DNA of 64,000 bases from Manihot esculenta (lineage: Eukaryota; Streptophyta; Magnoliopsida; Malpighiales; Euphorbiaceae), in assembly GCF_001659605.2 (NCBI RefSeq), contig NC_035161.2, forward strand, positions 2,149,480-2,213,479, given 5' to 3'. Under the pieces are notes generated by a model. It saw only the letters and a list, made by a program, of their open reading frames with translations, was not told the DNA's origin and did no database searches. A program made the translations under genes and the position numbers. Below, in pieces: positions 25,469 to 38,459 of the stretch (its first letter is position 1; each line of letters begins with the position of its first letter).

Positions 25469-27358
25469 CTCTATCAGAACTCTACAATAAAAATTAAGCC
25501 CAATATACAATTAATTACTCTGTATAAATAATAATAATAATAATAATAATAGATGTTTTAGTGCTTCATAATTCATTGCATTTCCAACATGAAAAGATTA
25601 GTGAATGTGGGAAATCAAAAGATATAAAAAGCAAAGTAACGGGTGAAATTGATTGCTTTGGTTCCCTTAGCATCACATCACACGTGTGGTATCTTTATAT
25701 GCTGATCCAAATAATTAATGCTCAGCCAAAAATTATAATTCTCTTTATTTATATCAAAATTATATATAATCTATTAATTTTTAAAAGTCTATAGTTTATT
25801 TATTTGTTTTTTTATTCTCTTAAAATTATGCCCTCTACGCCTATTATGTTTAGAAATATCCTTTCTGGAGCATGAAAAGACCATATTGCCCTTGAGTAAA
25901 TTTGTGATCATTTAATCAAAGTTAATTTCCTAATAACTTTGTTTTTTACACTAATTTAATAATATTATACTCTCTCCCTCCTATAATTTTTATGTGCTTT
26001 GTTTTTTCATATATATTAAAAAAATAATTTTTTTATTAATTTTCTAATTATATTCATTTTAAAAGTATTAAATTTTTATTAAAATATTTTAAGAGATTTT
26101 TTAAAATTAAATTAAAATTAAATAGAATTATAATAATTAATTTATATATTATTATAGTAAAAAAAGTAAATAATAATTTTAAAATAATAAAAACATAAAT
26201 AAAAACTATAGGATAGAGAAATATATAATAAAAAAATAGATAATAATAAGCGACATGGAAATGAGAACTATTAGGCATTATAAAAGGAAGGGAAATGATG
26301 AATATTAATGTGTGTATAAATGGGTAATTTACATAGAACGTACGCTATGGTTGTAAGTAGTGCGTACTTTCGTCAGTTGAGTTTAAGATTAAATTAAATT
26401 AAATAAATTAAAAAATTATAATTTAATTAAATAAAAATTAATTTAAATTAAATTGATTTAATTCAGTTGAATTTAATTAGTTGAATTTTTAATAGATTTT
26501 TTATTTTTTATATTTTAAAATTTAATTAAAATATTTAAATCTTAATTGAAATATTTTCTCATCTACCATTCATATATCAGTTTCATTCTGAGCCCAAAGA
26601 GGAAAAATATCGGTAGAAGAGACATTGATGCAAATGATTCTAATTATTATAATTTTTCCATTTTGGAATCAAAAAATTTTGTAGGAATTCAATTTAATTG
26701 AATTTTTTTATTTAAAATTTTTTATTTGTAATTAATACAAAAATGAAAATTTTTTAATTTAAAATTTTTTTATTATAAATAAAAATGAAATTAAGAATAA
26801 TTTTATAAAAATTTATTATTCATAAAAATTTATTTAAATTTTTTTCTTGCAGAATTATTCATGTTAAACGAGAGCAATATAAATCTCTTCTCAATTTAGA
26901 ACTTCATGTAGATCTGCTGCAAAAAAATAATTATAAAAATTTTTAGAAAATGTGATTTTATAAGAAAGAAGGATTTTTATCTTATTTTATTGTATATCCT
27001 ACCGGATATCTAAATTTAAGAGTAAAAAATATGAGAGCCGAATCTGAAATAACCCACAAAACTTATGCCTTCGCTGCTTGACTGATAGGTAGCAGGCGAC
27101 TGGTCATCTTTACATATTGTAACATATATATATGTCCCTTCTACTGTAAATAGGGGTTTGCATGCAGCTAAAGGGGACTCATTTTCACAAGTGAAACCTC
27201 CTTCCTTCATTTATGAATTGAATATGCTCTTTTTAAATCTTTTGACTCTCTTTAAATTCAAATTTCTTATACCCTTACTCTTACTTTAATCAGGATCTTG
27301 TGTCAAAAAGTATGGATCATTAGTTATTATTTTTTATCTCTCTAAATTAATGAATTAT
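25469..27358. other. AT-rich intergenic DNA with AAT microsatellite
   Basis: An (AAT)n run of about 25 bp lies at 25527-25551. The rest is extremely AT-rich and holds no recognisable gene. Short frames here are unlikely to be coding. Confidence 0.55.
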
Positions 27359-27366
27359 GATATAGT

Positions 27367-27780
27367 TAGGGTCAACATTCAGTCGGTTTAATTTAAAATC
27401 AAACCGAACTTAATAAATTAAAAATTAAAATTTTAGTATTTATGAAAATCGAATCAAATTGATTTTGATTGGAAATCAATTTGAATTGAACCGATTTAAT
27501 TCGATTTAATTTGATCGGTTGAACTTTTTCATAGATTTTTTTATAAAAAAATTTTCATCTTATTTTTAATATTGTAAAATTTAATCAAAAAATAATATAC
27601 TATTGTCATTAATCAATTTGGTTTGGTTTTATCATCTTTTTTATTAAAATCAAACTGAACTAAAATAATTGAATTTTTTGAAAATAAAATCGAATCAAAT
27701 TTAAAAAAAAATTAAATTAAATTTTAAAATTAATAAAATTAATTTCAATTTTTCTATTTGAATTGAATATTGCACCTGTA
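27367..27780. mobile_element. Degenerate hAT-type MITE of the same family
   Basis: It begins TAGGGTCAACATTCAGTCGG and ends ATTGCACCTGTA. Flanks GATATAGT (27359-27366) and CATAGAGT (27781-27788) match at 6 of 8. Subterminal GGTTTAATTT/AAACCGA words link it to the 25035 element; it is more diverged. Confidence 0.65.
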
Positions 27781-27788
27781 CATAGAGT

Positions 27789-28519
27789 CATATGAAAGGC
27801 CTATGCCTTTTTTTTATAAATACAGTGGATGGCTTGTGTATAGGTGCTTCAGATGAGTATCATTGTGAATTCTTAGGTCTTGCTTGATTGGAGTAACTCA
27901 GATAGAGAATTTAAATTATTTCTGTTTAGTTTATATTTTTTATTAACTCTTAGGAAAATCAAGGGTTTTTCTTTTTTTAATGAAACGAGAAATAACTTAT
28001 TTACCCTAATTTAGTTAAGCTTTTTGAAAAGTGACTTTTCAAAAAGTAATACAATTGAATCAGAGCCAAAGTAATACAATTGAATCAGAGTATTAGTTTA
28101 AAGAGCTCTTGGAATAGATTATATCGGCATCTTATTAAGAATCAGAGTGCACAAGAAATGTATGAATAGCTAGGGTAGAGAGAGATTTACTAGATATCAC
28201 ATCTTCAACATCATGCCTTCACCTAATGACCTAGTAAAATTTACACCTCTTTCTCTTCCTCATTGATGTTCCAGTTCCATAGCTTCAAAATTGAAAATCT
28301 TGTAGAATATTCTTATGTACAAGAAGGAGCTTAAATTTTTGGAGTTCAATGGCTCTTTTATATTCTTACGGGCTCCGTTTGGAAAATAATTCATTCACGT
28401 TATATAATTCCACTATTGTCCTTCTTTTCTTTGCCTCCCTAGTATGTGCATTAGTAACCAAATCAAATCAAGTATCTTATTTGATAAATTATAAATTCAA
28501 GATATACAAATATGAGTTT
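27789..28519. other. Intergenic DNA
   Basis: No gene was recognised. AAGTAATACAATTGAATCAG is repeated in tandem near 28045-28090. The right end abuts the truncated LTR at 28520. Confidence 0.45.
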
Positions 28520-29508
28520 CAAGTTCAGCTTATCGAGGAGTTTTGTCATGCTGACTGGTTTTGCCCTGCTTTGGGCTTATCAGGGGAGCGGCTCCAGCCC
28601 CTAACCAGGGTGTGCAGGAATGATGATCCACACACAACGGCCCTTCGAACAACTCCCCACTCAATTTTCATGGCAACGTCTTCCCCAGCATGGTGCAGCA
28701 CATCTCCAAGAATTATGGACATGACAATTCTCCTCCACTCAAACCATGCTCGCCCTCTTTGATCCCAACATCGTTTCTCCGAAGTAACTCCTCCACTCAA
28801 GCTACAAGCGCAACAAGCCAAAGGGGACGTTCCTATCCGGTCGGAACGCATGCTTCACATGCCTTGCCCCATCCTCTGAGGCATTCGAGGAACCCTATCC
28901 TCACTCACGCAGTTGCCCTGCAATACTTACTCTGGACACCACCTTCACTTAGTGAGTCCGATATAGCACCTCGGTATGCGCAGCATCGATCCTTACTCCC
29001 CTCCACCAAGGAAGCTCAATTCAACTACGCGCATTCACTCTGTTGGTTCCTACACCAAGAAAGACAACTACTCTTCTCCTCTATTCTTCTAGGATCTTCA
29101 TTCGCTCTAATACCACGTACATCGATCCTTACTCCCCTCCACCAAGAAAGCTCAATTCAACTACGCGCATTCACTCTGTTGGTTCCTACACCAAGAAAGA
29201 CAACTCCTCTTCTCCTCTATTCTTCTAGGATCTTCAGGCGGGATGGCAGTGCATGCCATGCGGAAGCCCACATTCGCTCTGATACCACGTATCACAGGAC
29301 GCAATTGAGCACTGCGCCTATGCGGCACTTGGACAGGCCTCAACGAGGTTACAGCCCGCCAAGTTCAGCCTATCGAGGAGTTTTCCCGACCAGGGTGTAC
29401 AGGAATGGTGATTCCACACACAACGGCCCTAGCAACTCCCCACCCAATCTTCACAGCAACATCTTCCCAGTATGATATAGCACATCCCCAAGAATTATGG
29501 ACGTGACA
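28520..29508 (-). mobile_element. Miniature LTR retrotransposon (TRIM-like), minus orientation
   Basis: On the minus strand the element starts TGTCACGTCCATAATTCTTG at 29508. A primer-binding site TGGTATCAGAGC (29287-29276) follows. The polypurine GAGTGGAGGAGAAT lies at about 28740, and a second LTR starts TGTCATGTCC at 28726. The far LTR is cut at 28520, so no target duplication can be read. The interior of about 550 bp has no gag or pol. It contains a 136-bp tandem duplication (starts 28984 and 29120) that includes a second, mutated primer-binding site at about 29104. It is clearly GC-richer than its surroundings. Confidence 0.75.
28984..29240 (-). repeat. 136-bp tandem duplication inside the miniature LTR element
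   Basis: CATCGATCCTTACTCCCCTC occurs at 28984 and 29120, followed by nearly identical sequence through TTCTTCTAGGATCTTCA. It repeats the region next to the primer-binding site. Confidence 0.9.
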
Positions 29509-29764
29509 TAAGAATGGTTAAGAGATAGTGGCTGAGACCGGCAGCTGGTAGCTTCCAAAATTGGCCTTTGTTCAGTTTCGATATGGACTTGCAGCTTTTC
29601 CAACATTTGTAGGGAGCAAGTGGATGAGGGAGGCTGCATGGATTTACTTTTCCACAGAATTGGTTCCGTAGAGATAAACTGCAGAGAGATAGAGTGCCAC
29701 TTGGCTAACATGGTGATCACTCATTTCTTTATCCGAGGATGATAATCTGTTGGGCTACTCTGCT

Positions 29765-29822
29765 GACACGTGTCAAACTAATGGTGCTTGGTAGGTTCTG
29801 TGTTTATAAAATTTTTATATAA
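29765..29822 (+). promoter_or_regulatory. Aldolase proximal promoter: G-box and TATA elements
   Basis: GACACGTGTC at 29765-29774 is a perfect palindrome containing the G-box core CACGTG. TATAAA at 29805 and TATATAA at 29816-29822 follow at TATA-like distance, 80 to 100 bp upstream of the ATG at 29903. bZIP or bHLH binding is inferred from the motif alone. Confidence 0.6.
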
Positions 29823-29902
29823 CCATTCTTCTTGGTTTGGCTTTGCATTTCGTCCACTCTATAGTCCTTATTTTTCTAATATCCTTCTCGTAAGATTTAG
29901 CC

Positions 29903-31398
29903 ATGTCGGCCTTTGTTGGAAAATATGCTGGTAATCTTCGTCTATTTGACATTATTTGATTTTTCAATGATAGTTCAAAAATAAATTTAGATTAAATAAT
30001 AAAATTTGACCATTTGAAGAAAATTTGGTCTTTTTGCCTATAAAAATTCATGATACAAACATTTCATTATATGCAACATTTAGTATTGATAGCCATATCA
30101 AACTTCTAAAAAAAGTGTATCTTCAGATGAGCTGATAAAGACTGCCAAGTACATTGCCACTCCAGGGAAGGGCATTTTGGCAGCAGATGAGAGCACAGGC
30201 ACCATTGGCAAGCGTCTCGCAAGCATAAGCGTTGAGAATATTGAGTCCAATCGCCAAGCCCTCCGCGAGCTCCTCTTTACTTCCCCTAATGCTCTCTCCC
30301 ACCTCTCGGGTGTCATCCTCTTCGAAGAAACTCTCTACCAGAAAACCTCAGATGGGAAACCATTCGTTGATGTTCTCCAAGAAAACAACGTCGTTCCAGG
30401 GATCAAAGTTGACAAGGGCACTGTTGAATTAGCAGGCACTAATGGTGAAACTACAACCCAAGGCTTTGACTCATTGGGTGCTCGTTGCCAACAGTATTAT
30501 AAAGCAGGTGCTAGATTTGCAAAATGGCGAGCAGTACTGAAGATTGGTCCAACTGAGCCATCTGAATTGGCAATCCAACAGAATGCACAATTGCACAGGG
30601 CTTGGCTCGTTATGCTATCATTTGTCAGGAGAATGGGCTTGTGCCCATTGTCGAACCAGAGGTCTTGACTGATGGTTCTCATGACATCAAGAAGTGTGCT
30701 TATGTGACTGAGATTGTTCTTGCTGCAGTTTATAAGGCACTCAATGACCAGCATGTTCTTCTTGAAGGCACACTCCTTAAACCCAACATGGTTACTCCTG
30801 GCTCAGATAGCCCTAAGGTAAAAGCTGACAAATTCATCAATTCACTGTAATTTTACAAGATTGCAATAAATTTCTTTTTTAACAAAAGAATTTAATTTTT
30901 TTAATTTAAAAAAGTTGATATTTTTCTTTTGAGAAAGCTCAAAAATCCTCGCATCAAATTAGCAGCTCTGAATTTTATTTTCTTTATTTGTTTATTTATT
31001 TTGCCAGTAAACTTTATCCTTGCATTAAAGTGTAGGTAGCAGCAGAGGTGATAGCTGAGTACACAGTGACTGCACTACGCCGAACTGTTCCGCCGGCAGT
31101 TCCAGGCATTGTATTCTTGTCCGGTGGACAAAGTGAGGAGGAGGCAACGTTGAACCTGAATGCAATGAATAAGCTTGCAGTATTAAAGCCATGGACACTA
31201 TCCTTCTCCTTTGGGAGAGCTTTGCAACAAAGCACACTAAAAATATGGGCTGGAAAGAAGGAGAACGTTGAGAAAGCTCAAGAAGCATTCTTGGCAAGAT
31301 GCAGAGCCAATTCTGAGGCAACCCTTGGCAAGTATACTGGAGGAGGTGCCGGTGGGTTGGCTTCTGAAAGCTTGTTTGTTAAGGGCTACAAGTATTAG
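29903..31398 (+). pseudogene. Cytosolic fructose-bisphosphate aldolase, one frameshift
   Basis: Class I aldolase, which cleaves fructose-1,6-bisphosphate in glycolysis and gluconeogenesis. Exons: 29903-29930 (MSAFVGKYA), 30127-30817, 31036-31398. Residues typical of the plant cytosolic enzyme are [18 protein letters not shown], the Schiff-base lysine context [22 protein letters not shown] and the C-terminal KGYKY. Without the defect the product would be 357-358 residues, the normal length, with no transit peptide. In exon 2 the 8 bases at 30589-30596 (AATTGCAC) imperfectly repeat the preceding AATGCAC and shift the frame, giving a stop at 30668. Everything else is intact, so it is a recent pseudogene, a null allele, or an assembly error. 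A promoter with G-box and TATA is present. Confidence 0.88.
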
Positions 31399-31756
31399 CT
31401 ATTGAGGTCTCTCTCTCACTGTACTTATAAAATTTGCAATCTCTATCTCTCTCTCTATGCTAATTGCTTTTTTTTGGTAAAACCCTTTGCACATCCATTA
31501 TTCAAATCAATGAAAGCATTTTTTTTTTGAATTTATAAATTTAAATTAAAAGATTAAATTTAGAATTTTTTGGCCCAGGAGCAAGTTTGAACTTTTAGAT
31601 ATTCACAAATGTGTTTGATATGCAAGTACTAGCATCTGCAGCAAAAAAAAAAAAAAAATGTGTAAATTACTTGAGCTTTACATTTGGCATAGTGTGTTAG
31701 AGAACAGATGGAGACTCAAACCTGAAACCTGCGCAGCAGATGCTAAAAAGCAATGA
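31399..31756. other. Aldolase 3' flank
   Basis: Contains the probable 3' UTR with TCAATGAAAG near 31507 and a poly-A run of 16 at about 31642. No other gene is seen before the duplicated segment begins at 31757. Confidence 0.5.
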
Positions 31757-32120
31757 GGAATTGAGTGCTAATGCTGAATGCGGTGAATCTGTATCATCTC
31801 AAAGATTGAAGAGCTTGATGAGGGTAATGTGATGAAGATGCAACTGAGTCACTACCGCCTAGCGAACCTTGTGTGCTTCAGTTCTTACAATTCCTCAATA
31901 AGCATCCTTGTTTACTGTAAATTAATCATCACACCATCTTCTTGAAACTCAATGTTGAAGTCTATCAAAACTATGAAACTTTGCAATAAATACAGAGAAG
32001 TGCCCATGAACTATCTAATAGAATCATCATGAAAGGAATCAAATTTGAAATCTAAATTAATGGATCAGATCAAACAAATTCATGCTCTTATTCTAATTCA
32101 AATAATTCAATTCCCATTTT
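31757..32120. other. Downstream flank of the cyclotransferase gene, copy 1
   Basis: Contains a plus-strand frame that looks weakly coding (about 31800-31940) but has no recognisable domain and no clear start or splice sites. The same sequence lies in copy 2 at 45303-45666. Confidence 0.35.
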
Positions 32121-32663
32121 CTAAGATTTGGACAAAAGCATTTCTATACTGTCAAGAAAGCTAACATCCTTATCTCTATCTTCCTTTTTCACATATTCTT
32201 TAGCATTGTTTTGGCTGTACTCACTTAACCCAATTCTTCCTCTCTTCTCCCAGAGCCTCTCGCCGAAACTCCTATGCGCATAATACGCTTCTGCCTCCGA
32301 TAAAACGATGTCGCTTCCTTCTCCTTTGTTTTCTGTTTTTGTTACCTGAATCGGGAGCCTCTCGTAGTGTCCGTTACTCGTTCCCTCAAACTCATCGAGT
32401 CTGGCCAATCCCCTAGTCGACACGCAGTAGAGCTCGCCATTAACATGGTGACCGGCGCCAGGAAGCTTAATTAGGAAGGGGATGCCGTGAGGACCAATAA
32501 CGAGAGGATGTGATTGGTGGGTGATGCAAGTGCCAATATAAGCGGCGTCATTCTGGAGAATTAGATCTTGAATAAGAGTGTAATTGGGGAAATCCCGTTT
32601 GAGAGTTCCGTATGTGAAAACTATGGTTTCTTTGGTTTGCGTATCAGCCATTGCCATAGCCAT
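32121..32663 (-). CDS. Gamma-glutamylcyclotransferase-like (AIG2-like) protein, copy 1
   Basis: Intronless, 180 residues from MAMAMADTQ at 32663. It belongs to the GGCT/AIG2-like fold, whose members release 5-oxoproline from gamma-glutamyl compounds; the substrate here is unknown. The substrate-binding loop FTYGTLKRDFPN lies near residues 15-26. GAGHHVNGELYCVS and the acidic LDEFEG follow, with Glu of the latter region the likely catalytic residue by family analogy. The length is normal for the plant single-domain form. Upstream, a 41-nt AG run (32668-32708; CT on the gene strand) keeps an in-frame ATG at 32720 that would add MEFN-(SL)n. I prefer the downstream start because homologues begin near there. 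Copy 2 differs at only a few residues. Confidence 0.85.
   Translation of the reverse strand: MAMAMADTQTKETIVFTYGTLKRDFPNYTLIQDLILQNDAAYIGTCITHQSHPLVIGPHGIPFLIKLPGAGHHVNGELYCVSTRGLARLDEFEGTSNGHYERLPIQVTKTENKGEGSDIVLSEAEAYYAHRSFGERLWEKRGRIGLSEYSQNNAKEYVKKEDRDKDVSFLDSIEMLLSKS

Positions 32664-32667
<4 letters not shown>

Positions 32668-32708
<41 letters not shown>
32668..32708. repeat. AG/CT microsatellite in the cyclotransferase leader, copy 1
   Basis: About 20 AG units immediately 5' of the ATG on the gene strand. The equivalent run in copy 2 is 29 nt, so it is 12 nt shorter, a multiple of six. Confidence 0.95.
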
Positions 32709-32711
<3 letters not shown>

Positions 32712-33094
32712 GAACTCCAAGAAGATATTGCTCAGATTTCTTTAAGCAATCCATGGCTGGAAAATGGGAGCAAATATGGTGGCCTATAATTGAAGGGGAA
32801 AATTACTTTCAAGTCCCTATATTTTTATGACATTAATTAATCAATTCTTATAATTCATAGAATATACTAACAATAGACTGAAAATAAATAAAATTTACAT
32901 CTATTAATAGCTATAATAATTCCATATATCGGCTGATACCAATGCAGACTAGTTTGAGTTGAGGAACTAATAACAAAGCTGAAATTGGTTCTACCTCTAC
33001 CAAAATACGTACAAGTTAGTTTGCATTCCCAACCAACAAAAAAATCAAAATAAACTCAAATCACCTTTGAGACCAAAAACTTGTGAAATTGCTT

Positions 33095-35782
33095 TCATCC
33101 ATGCTTACCATAAAGCAAAACTAAACTTTTTAGCTCTGCTGACCTGCCATTCATCGACTCACCATTGAAGGTTCTTCTTGGAATGCCTAAGACAGACCTT
33201 TCGAAGTCGGATGTCCATGTTTCAACTGAACGGTGACCATACAACATCCACTGTCTCCCTGTCTCTTCCAAGGGTCTTCCTTGGGCGCTTACGACGGACC
33301 TTCCAATGTCAACCATCCATTTTGAAATCTGACCATACATCACTTGTCTCCATGTTTCTTCGGAGGAGTAATTTAGGTTGATACTTGTCTGAGGATCCAT
33401 ATGACAATATGAAGTAGGCTGATGATGCTGCATTTTGTTTGAAGTACCCTGAAATGGATGAGATCTAATAATAGCTCTCTCATTTCTAGCTGAAGCATGA
33501 TTGAAGTGACTATGCAAGATATTAGCGCTTGTGGCTCTGAAAGCTAGAGGTGACTGCCTATGTTCTACACTGTCATCCATCTGCCAATATTGTGTTAAAT
33601 TATCCTGATATAGCATAGGCCTTTCTTGAGCAAAGTTCGAGTAACTCGGTACTTTGAGATTCTTCTTAAGAGCAGGGGCGAACCTAAATTTGAAGGTACT
33701 GCACTCTCTCAGAGGGAAGGGCTCGTCACATCTAATACTGTCACCTCTTTTGTTGTTATAACCTGGATAGTCTTCCAGCTTGAAACTGACACATTCAATC
33801 AATGATAAAGAACATCTCCAAGCAAGTTCCTCAATGTTCCAATGGCTAAATGGGGCTGATGTTTTGTGGGTTATATGGATTTCGCCATACCCTCGTAGCA
33901 TACCGCTTGCATTCTTGAAAAATCCGAGCACAAGTCTCTTATGCTTCCTACAACATAATAGTAGGAGGACAGGTAACTGTAACTGTAACAAGCACGAGTC
34001 TCTCTGATGTTTTGCTGTAGTTAAATTTTTTTTCCCAAAAAGGACTAAGCTATCATGTTTAAAATACTAATTCATGCAAGTATTAAACCTGGAACAGCTT
34101 AAAAACTGAAGTAAAGCTATCTTGGGTTTGCTCTAGAAGAATGGAAAGCCTTTTTTTTTTAAATATAAAAAAGTGAGTATTCCATAATAAAATAAGCACG
34201 GTGAAAGAGCTTACTCAATCAGGAGAATATCATCTTCCTTTCCATGAAAACCAGCATGAGGAAAGTTGAAGACAATACGATCAAACCTCTTCATCTTCAA
34301 ATCTGAGTGTAGTCTCATCTTGGTTGCATCCACACCATGTAATGTAGATGCTCCTAACTTCACAAGATTTTCCAGATTTGATTTTGCATTCTTGTAACTC
34401 TTAACCAGAATATCTAATTGATCAAAAAATAGTGTTTGCGTAAGAAAAAGAAGCAAAAAGGAAAACAAAAAAAAAAAAAAAAGAGAACAAGAACAATGAT
34501 TAAAGAAGTCACAAACTTGAATGCTAAAGCAATAAAATATACCCAGCTAAGTGCTGCAAGACATACTGAAGCCATTAGTCTCAAAACCCAATCTTCAATG
34601 GAAGTTCAAAAAAGATATATGTATATATAAAAAAAAAAACTAATACAGATGTTAGGCATAATTCATGAAGACAGGATTCATCAAACTTCAATTCAGTCAA
34701 CCAAACAAAGATGTCCATGGAAAGCTATACAGCTTATCACAATTATTCAAAACAAGCTCATGCAATCAAATAGGTAAGATCAAAAGGAGAGAATTTTTGG
34801 GAATTCATCAACCTGAATATGAAAGGTTGCATCTCAACCTCAAATTCATGTGGAATTCATCAACAATGTAGGGCGGACCCACAAACATACATCCTTTTGT
34901 TTTAAATTTTTTTACCATGCCCCAACTAGGAAACAGAGACGAGATCTAACTTGATCCCGAAATGCCTTTTAAGCCACCCACATAAATCTATATAAAGCTG
35001 TATGTTCACTAACTATTTTTTAATACTGAACAAATCATTATTCTTTAAAGATTTAGGAGGAATGAAAAAATTATGGGATTTGAGGGGGAAAAAAAGAAAG
35101 AAAAAGACAAGATTGCCACTTGACATTTATTCTAGTTGAAGGAACCACCCACACACTTAAAAATGAGAGAAGGGGACTCGAGCTTTGAGTCCCTTGCCAA
35201 GTGAAGGAACTTGCCTCAATCTGACAGGTTTTAGCCCTGATGGAACAAGGGAATTTTCTAAAGAAAACGACATTTCCTTGCAATAAATTAGGATTATTAT
35301 GAAAGTAAGAACACAAATCAAAATCAAAATGGTCCAAAGTTGCAGGGCATCCATAGTTACAAATAAATAATAATATTATTCACCTAAACCCTAAATCCCA
35401 TTTGCCACAGGAAAAAATTACAAGTTACTGTGAGTTCTTCTCATATTCTAATGGAAGAACTACCATTTCAATAAACCCTGAATCAAACAAGAAGAGAACT
35501 TTATTTTTCACCACCCATAAACAGAACCAAGTTCCAACGATCTTCTCATGCAATAGCGAACTCAATAGAAAAATAAATAGTTGTGTTTAGAAGTAGACAT
35601 GCAAATTTACCATATGGATCGAGGGAGGTAGCAACAATGTTGGAAGCAGAGCCAAAAGCTCGAGCTAAACTTGAAGAAAAGGAGAAATCTCCTTCTCCAA
35701 CTAACAAAATATGGTGATTTGATGAATAATGTTTAACCCAAATCTCTTTAGTTTCCTCTTCTTCAAATTTCATCATCATCAT
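33095..35782 (-). CDS. BMT5-like (DUF2431) Rossmann-fold methyltransferase protein, copy 1
   Basis: Three exons, 35782-35611, 34413-34215 and 33947-33095, total 1224 nt for 407 residues with clean GT-AG junctions. The N-terminal motif HHILLVGEGDFSFSSSLA matches the SAM-binding GEGDFSFS signature of the domain found in yeast 25S rRNA uridine-N3 methyltransferase BMT5. Next come FDRIVFNFPHAGFHGKE, HKRLVLGFFKNASGML and FKLEDYPGYNNKRGD, typical of the plant DUF2431 family. The C-terminal 180 residues or so are low in recognisable motifs and vary between copies. An rRNA methylation role is inferred from the family. It starts at a run of four ATG codons. Adjacent and parallel to the cyclotransferase gene. 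Confidence 0.87.
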
Positions 35783-36007
35783 TTTCTCTTCCTCTTCTTC
35801 GCCAATGACTAGGGTCTTAATCTCTGCTATATATAAATACCTGCGGTTCGTGGCGTCCTTCCGTATGCAAAAGAAGTATTTTAAATTTTTTTGCTCAAAA
35901 AGAACCTGTATTATTCGATTATAATTAAACTAAACGTAAAATTCAATTATTTTAGTACTCAACTTATTTCTGTAATAAGCTTATTTAAATAAATTTGAAT
36001 GATTTTA

Positions 36008-37477
36008 TATTTTATTTTTTTAATTTTTATTTTTATTTTAAAAAGAAAATTTTAATTATTTTAATAAAAATATATTTAATTTAAATATCAATTAATAATT
36101 TATAAAAAATTTTAATTTATATTTATAAATTTAATTTAATAATAAATATATTTAAATAATTTTGAGAGGCAAGAAATTTTATTCTCTTAATTTTCAATTT
36201 TTATTTTTAAAAAAATTTTAATTTTTTATTTTAATTTTAATTATTTTTAATTTCATATCCGATATAATTAAAATAATCAAATTATGTATTAACTACTACC
36301 TTTAATTATAATTTTATTGATAAAACATTGTTTATAATTATTTTTTTATAATTTTATTAATTTTATAATCATTATTTTACTAAAATAAGTTATATTTATT
36401 AATTTTATAAATAAAAGATTATTATTATAATTTTCATTTATACAATTAATTAATTAATAATATAAAAAGTAATTTTTATTTTATTTCGATTAATTAGTTT
36501 ATAACCACTAACTAATTAAATATTTAATTAATTTCAATTAAATTTATTTTTTTTTAATTTGAATTTGATTCGATTAATATTTTAAATACGCTAAAATTTT
36601 AATTCAATTGATTCCTTAATTTCTAGTTAGGTCTTATTTTCATGAATTTTTCTTTTGTAAGAAAAAAAATAAATGAATTCATTTTAAATCATACATATTT
36701 TTTAAATAAAGTATTTTTAAGTTAAAAAAAAATTCCATTCTAAAACAAAAAATAATAATTTGAGAAAAATCAATTAAATTGAATTTTATAACTTTATTTG
36801 TATTTTAAATAGGAAAATGAGTTTGCCTTAGAAAAAAAATATTTTGCAATTTTCCCTAACAGGTCAATATCCTTTTTGGCATACATGCAGTGAAATTTTT
36901 AATTTTTAAATAAAAGCAGGTGAAATGTGAGTTTATTTTTAATAAATTATTATTATTATAGATTTTTTTTTATTGATGTAACATAATAAAAATTTAATAA
37001 TTTTTTATCAAGTACTAATTTAAAATTTAATAAATTAGAATCATAATTTTACTAAAAATTAATATTAATTGAATAAAATTAGTGTATTATAAATATATTA
37101 AATTTAACTATAATGTATAGGTCGCTATATGCATAAATAATTGTTAGCAATGAGCTCGTCAGCATTTATATTTTTTATATATGTATTTTTGAAAAATGCT
37201 ATGCTATAATTTTTGAAAAAATAAATTATTAATATCAATATTACTGATTATACTAACTATATAACAATAAAAAAAATATATCAAAATTGAATTAATGGAG
37301 ATATATGGTCTCGTGCATATTAATTGTAATTTTATGGTAAGTGACCGTGTTCGAGTTTTCTGTTTTTTTATATTAATTGTAATTTTATGGTAAGTGACCG
37401 TGTTCGAGTTTTCGTTTTTTTTTTATATAGCTGAATATCAACTTATCATATTCTCGCCACGTAGGTATATTTTGAGA
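36008..37477. other. Very AT-rich intergenic DNA
   Basis: No gene was recognised. A 53-bp tandem duplication lies at 37317-37413 (unit starts ATATTAATTGTAATTTTATG at 37317 and 37370). Confidence 0.55.
37317..37413. repeat. 53-bp tandem duplication
   Basis: Two nearly identical copies share GGTAAGTGACCGTGTTCGAG, separated by a short T-rich spacer. Confidence 0.9.
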
Positions 37478-37485
37478 TAGATAAC

Positions 37486-37987
37486 TAGAGTTGTGCAATC
37501 GGTCGGTTCGGTTTTGAACCGAACCAAACCGAAAAAATTAAAAACCAAAGTATAAAAATATTAAAAACTGAAAAAACCGATTATAAAAATATAACCAAAT
37601 CGAACAGATAAAAATCGATTCGGTTCGATTCGATTCAAATTGAAATCTGTAATTTTTTTTAATTTTTTGCTTTTAATTTCAGTAGAATAATTTAATAAAT
37701 ATTTTACATAAATTTATCAATAAATATTATTTGAATACATAATAATAATACTTAAAAAATTCATAAAAATCCATATAAAATTTAAAAAATATATAAAATC
37801 AGTATTTCTATGTATAAAATCGGTTTTTCGGTTATTTAACACGTTTAAACCGAACCGAATAGAAAATCGAATAAATTGAAAAATACTAACCGAATCGAAC
37901 CGAACATTCTGATTAACCGAACCATTAAACCGAAATTGATCGATTCGATTCGATTTTTCGGTTCAGACCGATTTATGCTCTCCCCTA
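37486..37987. mobile_element. hAT-type MITE, TAGGG family
   Basis: The 502-bp element starts TAGAGTTGTGCAATCGGTCG and ends GCTCTCCCCTA, the same ends as the element at 570-1671. Flanks TAGATAAC (37478-37485) and TAGACAAC (37988-37995) match at 7 of 8. The GGTTCGG-rich arms and AT-rich core lack any coding region, so this is the short form of the family without a captured fragment. Confidence 0.85.
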
Positions 37988-37995
37988 TAGACAAC

Positions 37996-38459
37996 TCATA
38001 ACACACTTTGAGTGACTCTTGTATAACATTACTCGCCATTTTCATTTATTTTCTATTTTGCATGATTTATTTTACAAGAAAATAATTTAAATAAATTATA
38101 ATAAAATCATTCATGATTTTATTTTTTTTAAATAAAAATTTTATAAATTAAAAAAAATTCCTTCATTTCAAACAAAAATTTATTAAAAAATAAATGAATT
38201 GAATTGTATTTTATTTAAAGAAAAAGTGCAATTTTAAAATTATTGTGAAAAGGTTTATAATCTTTAATTTAAAAGAGTTGATGATTTTTTAATAGAAATT
38301 TTGATATTTCATTCATATGTATTAAAAAATACAACACAATTTTTTTAACAGAAAAATTTATTGAATAAAAAAGTATAAAATTTTTTAAATTTTCATATTT
38401 ATATTTTAAGTTTAAAATATTAGACAATAAAATTAATTTTTTTATATTTTCTTCAATTT
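37996..38459. other. AT-rich intergenic DNA
   Basis: Nothing recognised. Confidence 0.5.

Larger units (their letters stand above)
31757..36007. repeat. Segmental duplication, copy 1
   Basis: The 4251-bp segment is directly repeated at 45303-49865. Homology starts at GGAATTGAGTGCTAATGC and ends at AATTTGAATGATTTTA. It carries two genes on the minus strand. It has an 86-bp segment (33009-33094) missing from copy 2, and lacks about 364 bp present in copy 2 (46394-46757). By eye the copies differ at a few percent of positions. Confidence 0.95.
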